NCBI GenBank assembly: GCA_949372755.1
Contig: CASIBO010000006.1
Span: 62,001 to 126,000 of the forward strand
DNA length: 64,000 nt
Direction: 5' to 3'
Source of the DNA: UBA9926 sp018645765
GTDB taxonomy: Bacteria > Pseudomonadota > Gammaproteobacteria > Pseudomonadales > Azotimanducaceae
The notes beneath the pieces were generated by a model that searched no databases, was not told the DNA's origin, and saw nothing but the letters and a program-made list of their open reading frames with translations. How positions within the stretch are numbered: the stretch's first letter is position 1; each line of letters begins with the position of its first letter. The translations under genes were made by a program, and so were the position numbers. Shown in pieces: positions 61,051-64,000 of the stretch.

Positions 61051-63324
61051 GTGTTAAAGGTCAGGTCACCATTATTGAAGTCTTTACAGGTCTCGAAATC
61101 GTTTCAAAAGCCATTTGGGATTCTGGCCATCAGCAAGCGTATTGGGTTAGGGGTTTTATTGTCGGGGATTCTGTTAAGCCCCTTGAGCTCGGCGCTAGCC
61201 TCGAGTGCCGCGTGCGTAAATTGTCATCAAGATCAGGTTGCAGCCTGGTCTGATTCTGATCATGCCTGGGCGATGCGCCTGCCAGAAACAGATAATGTAA
61301 AGGCGCCGTTTCAAGGCGAGTCTCTGACCTTTGATGGCCTTGACGGGCTGTTTGATCAAAGCGATCGGGCGCCTGACGGCGACGTGCTTCCGCAGCTCGC
61401 GGCTCTAGGTTCAAGCAATGGCGTTGGGCCAACCCAGTTTTTCATTCACTTGCGGGACACCAAGGCAGGGGCGATTGATTTTCAGCGTTTCACGGTGCGC
61501 TACACGTTTGGTCACGAGCCTCTGCAGCAATATTTAATCGCGCTGGGCGAAGACCGCTTGCAAGTCGCGCCGTTTGCCTATGACACGCGACCCGAAGCGG
61601 CCGGAGGGCAGCGCTGGATTCATCTAGAATCCTTCGCGGGACCCGATCGGTTGGCAAGATTCGATTGGCGGCAGCCGCTCCAAAACTGGAATGGCATGTG
61701 CGCAGACTGCCATTCTCGAGGGTTTGAGCGGGGCTATGATCCGGCAACGCAGTTATTTAATTCCAGCTTTGACGCGATCAATGTGGATTGTTTGGCTTGT
61801 CATAATCCGAGTGACGGTCATGATGCCCTTGATGGTCCGCCGAAGACCAAGGCGGGTCAGTGGGTTCGTCCGCCCGAGGCGCGCATTGCGCATTGGCAGG
61901 GCACCCGGCGCGATCCTGCGGTGATGGACACCTGCTTTGCGTGCCACAGTTTGCGCACGCCGCTAACCGATGGGTTTCATCCGGAAGCCGCCTTCTTAGA
62001 TCAGTTCAGACCGGAGTCCGTCATACCACCGTTTTACCAGGCTGACGGTCAAATAGAAGAAGAGGTTTATGTCTATGGCTCTTTTCTGCAGAGCAAGATG
62101 TACCAAGCCGGCGTTCAGTGCCAAGACTGTCACGACCCGCACACCGCAGAGGTCAAGGTCAAAGGCAATGGCCTGTGTTTAACGTGTCATCAACCCAAAG
62201 CGTATGAGACGCTTCAACATCATGGTCATGCACTGGGCAGCCAGGCCTCACAGTGCGTTACCTGCCATATGCCTGGGAAGACGTATATGGGGGTCGATTT
62301 CCGTCGGGATCATCGTTTTGGCGTACCGAATGCGCCCATTAGCCAAGCGCTCGACACCCGAGACGTTTGTCAGTCCTGCCACGAAGACCGTTGGGCCGCC
62401 TTTCTGACAGTAACGCAGGCTAACCGTCCGCACGAACCCACTGCGCAAGCCGCGCCGCAGATGGGTCAAAACCCTTTGATAATTCAGGCGGCAGGCGCAG
62501 ACCCCGGCGAGCAAGTTTTGGCAATGTTGGTGGATGACGGCGTGCCTGCCATAACCAAAGCCGCGCAGCTTAAAATGCTACCCGAATCGGCTCAGCGTTC
62601 CTCCGAGCGGTGGTTGATCGCGGCATTGACGCATGCAGAACCTCTGGTTCGCCTGAGCGCCTTAGACGTTACAAGCGCGGCAAACGCCGGAGTGGGAGCG
62701 GAGACTGTCAACGAGTTGCTGCGGGATCCGGTGCTCGCTGTTCGGCTTGCCGCAGCACAAATTTGGCAGCAAGGGAATTTGGCCACATCGACAGTAAGGT
62801 CTGCCAACCTTACATCGCTGAGAGCAATGCAGGCGGCGGCAGATATCAGTCTGCGCCAAATTGCTTGGCGCGGCGAGGGCAGACTGCAAAGGGCGCAGCG
62901 CCAGATACATCAAGGAGATTGGTCTGGGGCTGTCGCCGAGTTGCAAGCGGCGGTGGCGCAGGACCCGTATTTCGTCGGCGGTTACCTGAATTTGGCCGAT
63001 GTGCGTCGTCAGCAAGGTCGAGAGGACCAAGCCTTAAGTGCTTTGACTCGGGGACTGGATCGACTCCCAAAGGAGGCCATTTTGCATTACAGCGCAGGCC
63101 TAACCCATATTCGGCTCAAGGCCTACGCCGCGGCGCGACCGTTTTTGGCCGAGGCGAGTGCGCTCGCGCCAGCCCGGGCCGATTTCTTCTACACCTATCT
63201 CGTGCTCATGGACGCCTTGGGGAAACGCCCTGAGGCGCTTGATTATATCAAGGCGCGATACCCAGGCGGCTCGCGACCGCCGCAGATCGAACAGCTTCAA
63301 GAGAATTGGCAGCGCGGGCACTAA
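61051..63324 (+). CDS. Exported octahaem cytochrome c with C-terminal TPR domain
   Basis: A 757-residue exported multihaem protein. A signal/hydrophobic segment (about residues 30-50, SALASS) precedes eight CxxCH haem sites in order: CVNCH (55-59), CADCH, CLACH, CFACH, CQDCH, CLTCH, CVTCH, CQSCH, with extra His for axial ligation. The C-terminal ~200 residues are TPR-like (VGGYLNLADVRRQQGREDQAL). The layout resembles cytochrome c554-type electron carriers. GTG start at 61051; the N-terminal ~30 residues before the hydrophobic segment are long, so a later start is possible. Confidence 0.85.
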   Translation: MLKVRSPLLKSLQVSKSFQKPFGILAISKRIGLGVLLSGILLSPLSSALASSAACVNCHQDQVAAWSDSDHAWAMRLPETDNVKAPFQGESLTFDGLDGLFDQSDRAPDGDVLPQLAALGSSNGVGPTQFFIHLRDTKAGAIDFQRFTVRYTFGHEPLQQYLIALGEDRLQVAPFAYDTRPEAAGGQRWIHLESFAGPDRLARFDWRQPLQNWNGMCADCHSRGFERGYDPATQLFNSSFDAINVDCLACHNPSDGHDALDGPPKTKAGQWVRPPEARIAHWQGTRRDPAVMDTCFACHSLRTPLTDGFHPEAAFLDQFRPESVIPPFYQADGQIEEEVYVYGSFLQSKMYQAGVQCQDCHDPHTAEVKVKGNGLCLTCHQPKAYETLQHHGHALGSQASQCVTCHMPGKTYMGVDFRRDHRFGVPNAPISQALDTRDVCQSCHEDRWAAFLTVTQANRPHEPTAQAAPQMGQNPLIIQAAGADPGEQVLAMLVDDGVPAITKAAQLKMLPESAQRSSERWLIAALTHAEPLVRLSALDVTSAANAGVGAETVNELLRDPVLAVRLAAAQIWQQGNLATSTVRSANLTSLRAMQAAADISLRQIAWRGEGRLQRAQRQIHQGDWSGAVAELQAAVAQDPYFVGGYLNLADVRRQQGREDQALSALTRGLDRLPKEAILHYSAGLTHIRLKAYAAARPFLAEASALAPARADFFYTYLVLMDALGKRPEALDYIKARYPGGSRPPQIEQLQENWQRGH

Positions 63325-63710
63325 TCGGTTTTAAGGGTGCGGTCATCGCTTGCCGGCGCTCTATAATAGGCATCCCTGAAGAAGATGTGGTGGGTTTAAC
63401 AAGGGTAGGAGCCCGCGTCGTGGGTTGGGTGCGCCTGTTAACCGGCTTTTGAGGTCGTTTTTATTTTGCCGATGTAGGTTCCGCGTTATCGGTGAAAAAC
63501 TGTTTCGGCGCGCGCTTTGTCGCTGCAAAAAGACCCGATGGTGCCACGTAAAAAATTGCTGCCTTTCAATTTAGCTTGTTTTTAATCGTCAACGACGTGC
63601 GCATCAAGCAAATGCCGCAAAAGTAGCCCATTGTTTCTCCACATTTATGCTTGCGAAAAAGCAGAATCCCCTCTAACGTTCGTAGTAGTTATCACAAAAA
63701 GGGGAAGGGA
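63325..63710. other. Leader region of the last TonB-dependent receptor gene
   Basis: About 385 bases without a gene. TATAAT at 63362-63367 resembles a -10 box, but no good -35 is placed upstream of it. The end carries AAGGGGAAGGGA before the ATG at 63711. A long leader before a TonB receptor could hold regulatory structure, but no known riboswitch was recognised. Confidence 0.35.
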
Positions 63711-64000
63711 ATGTTGAAAGTCTCGTTAAGGAGACTGTTCATGATGTTGGTGTCAATGGCAGCTGCGGTTGCTTTGGTTTTACCGACCTGGGCAGAGGAG
63801 CAGATCGAAGAGGTTGTCGTGACCGGTTCGTATTTGAAAAAATCAACGGAAAATAGTGCTACGCCGCTGACAATCATGAGCAAAGTTGATCTTGATTTAA
63901 TGGCGTCAACCGATATGAAAGATGTCGTATCGAATATGACATTTAACTCAGGGTCGATCGGTGGCTCGGCGTCAGCGTTTGCTGGCGGCGATAATTCGAC
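63711..64000 (+). CDS. TonB-dependent receptor, N-terminal fragment
   Basis: Truncated by the window edge. A signal peptide to about residue 24 (TWAEE) is followed by QIEEVVVTGSYLKKS, a TonB box and the start of the plug domain (the usual VVTGSR-type motif), then STDMKDVVSNM. It has the look of the large SusC-like or proteobacterial TonB receptors for polymers or complex ligands. The ligand is unknown. It follows the octahaem cytochrome gene in the same direction. Confidence 0.85.
   Translation, partial: MLKVSLRRLFMMLVSMAAAVALVLPTWAEEQIEEVVVTGSYLKKSTENSATPLTIMSKVDLDLMASTDMKDVVSNMTFNSGSIGGSASAFAGGDNS

Overview
The window looks like chromosomal DNA of a free-living, probably marine or otherwise aquatic gammaproteobacterium. 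The lineage call rests on markers typical of that class: BolA, the divergent tesA / ybbA-ybbP block, TtcA, YheU, TusA, EpmC, long-form QueF and a bacterial 4.5S SRP RNA. Abundant acyl-CoA chemistry, TonB-dependent receptors, MFS and RND transport and secreted calcium-binding/RCC1 proteins fit an aerobic heterotroph that breaks down lipids or other hydrophobic carbon. No phage, insertion sequence, integrase or CRISPR array was seen.

Layout. 1-7.4 kb: end of a class III adenylate cyclase gene, bolA, a YgjP-type metallopeptidase, tesA divergent from the ybbA-ybbP ABC system, then a redoxin gene interrupted by one in-frame TGA. 7.4-14.9 kb: a double-hotdog protein, a polysaccharide deacetylase, ttcA, yheU, an ABM protein, a tight tusA-GGCT-epmC cluster, and a PaaI thioesterase overlapping an ATP-NAD kinase homologue. 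14.8-33.3 kb: a decayed methyltransferase, a PhyH oxygenase, a double RCC1 propeller protein, acyl-CoA genes (enoyl-CoA hydratase, acyl-CoA ligase, SDR), an esterase lipoprotein, an LLM oxidoreductase, an MFS carrier, a PLP lyase, a serine hydrolase and an RND efflux pair. 34-42.6 kb: secreted metallo-hydrolase, EF-hand protein, SDR, CoA-transferase, CPBP protease and an outer-membrane barrel. 42.6-43.4 kb: a tRNA-Glu/tRNA-Gly operon trailed by five ~88-bp repeats carrying copies of the tRNA-Gly 3' end. 43.4-64 kb: frmA, a TonB receptor, queF, an FAH protein, an MFS carrier, an acyltransferase, a nitroreductase, the SRP RNA, an exported CIA30/methyltransferase pair, more acyl-CoA genes, an octahaem cytochrome fused to TPRs, and the start of another TonB receptor.

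Two observations stand out. (1) The redoxin gene at 6237-7376 is one reading frame across TGA 6717-6719. The TGA sits exactly where the redox-active residue of a thioredoxin fold belongs (W-U-G-C), and a bulged stem-loop with a GU-containing apical loop follows at the spacing expected of a bacterial SECIS. It is most simply a selenoprotein. (2) The tRNA-Gly trailer array has the same architecture as the rtT repeats of the E. coli tyrT operon, apparently arisen independently on a different tRNA.

Functional links are otherwise modest: several acyl-CoA ligase, dehydrogenase, hydratase, SDR and CoA-transferase genes could together degrade fatty or branched acids, but they are spread over separate small transcription units. 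All functional calls are from motif recognition by eye; no searches were run.
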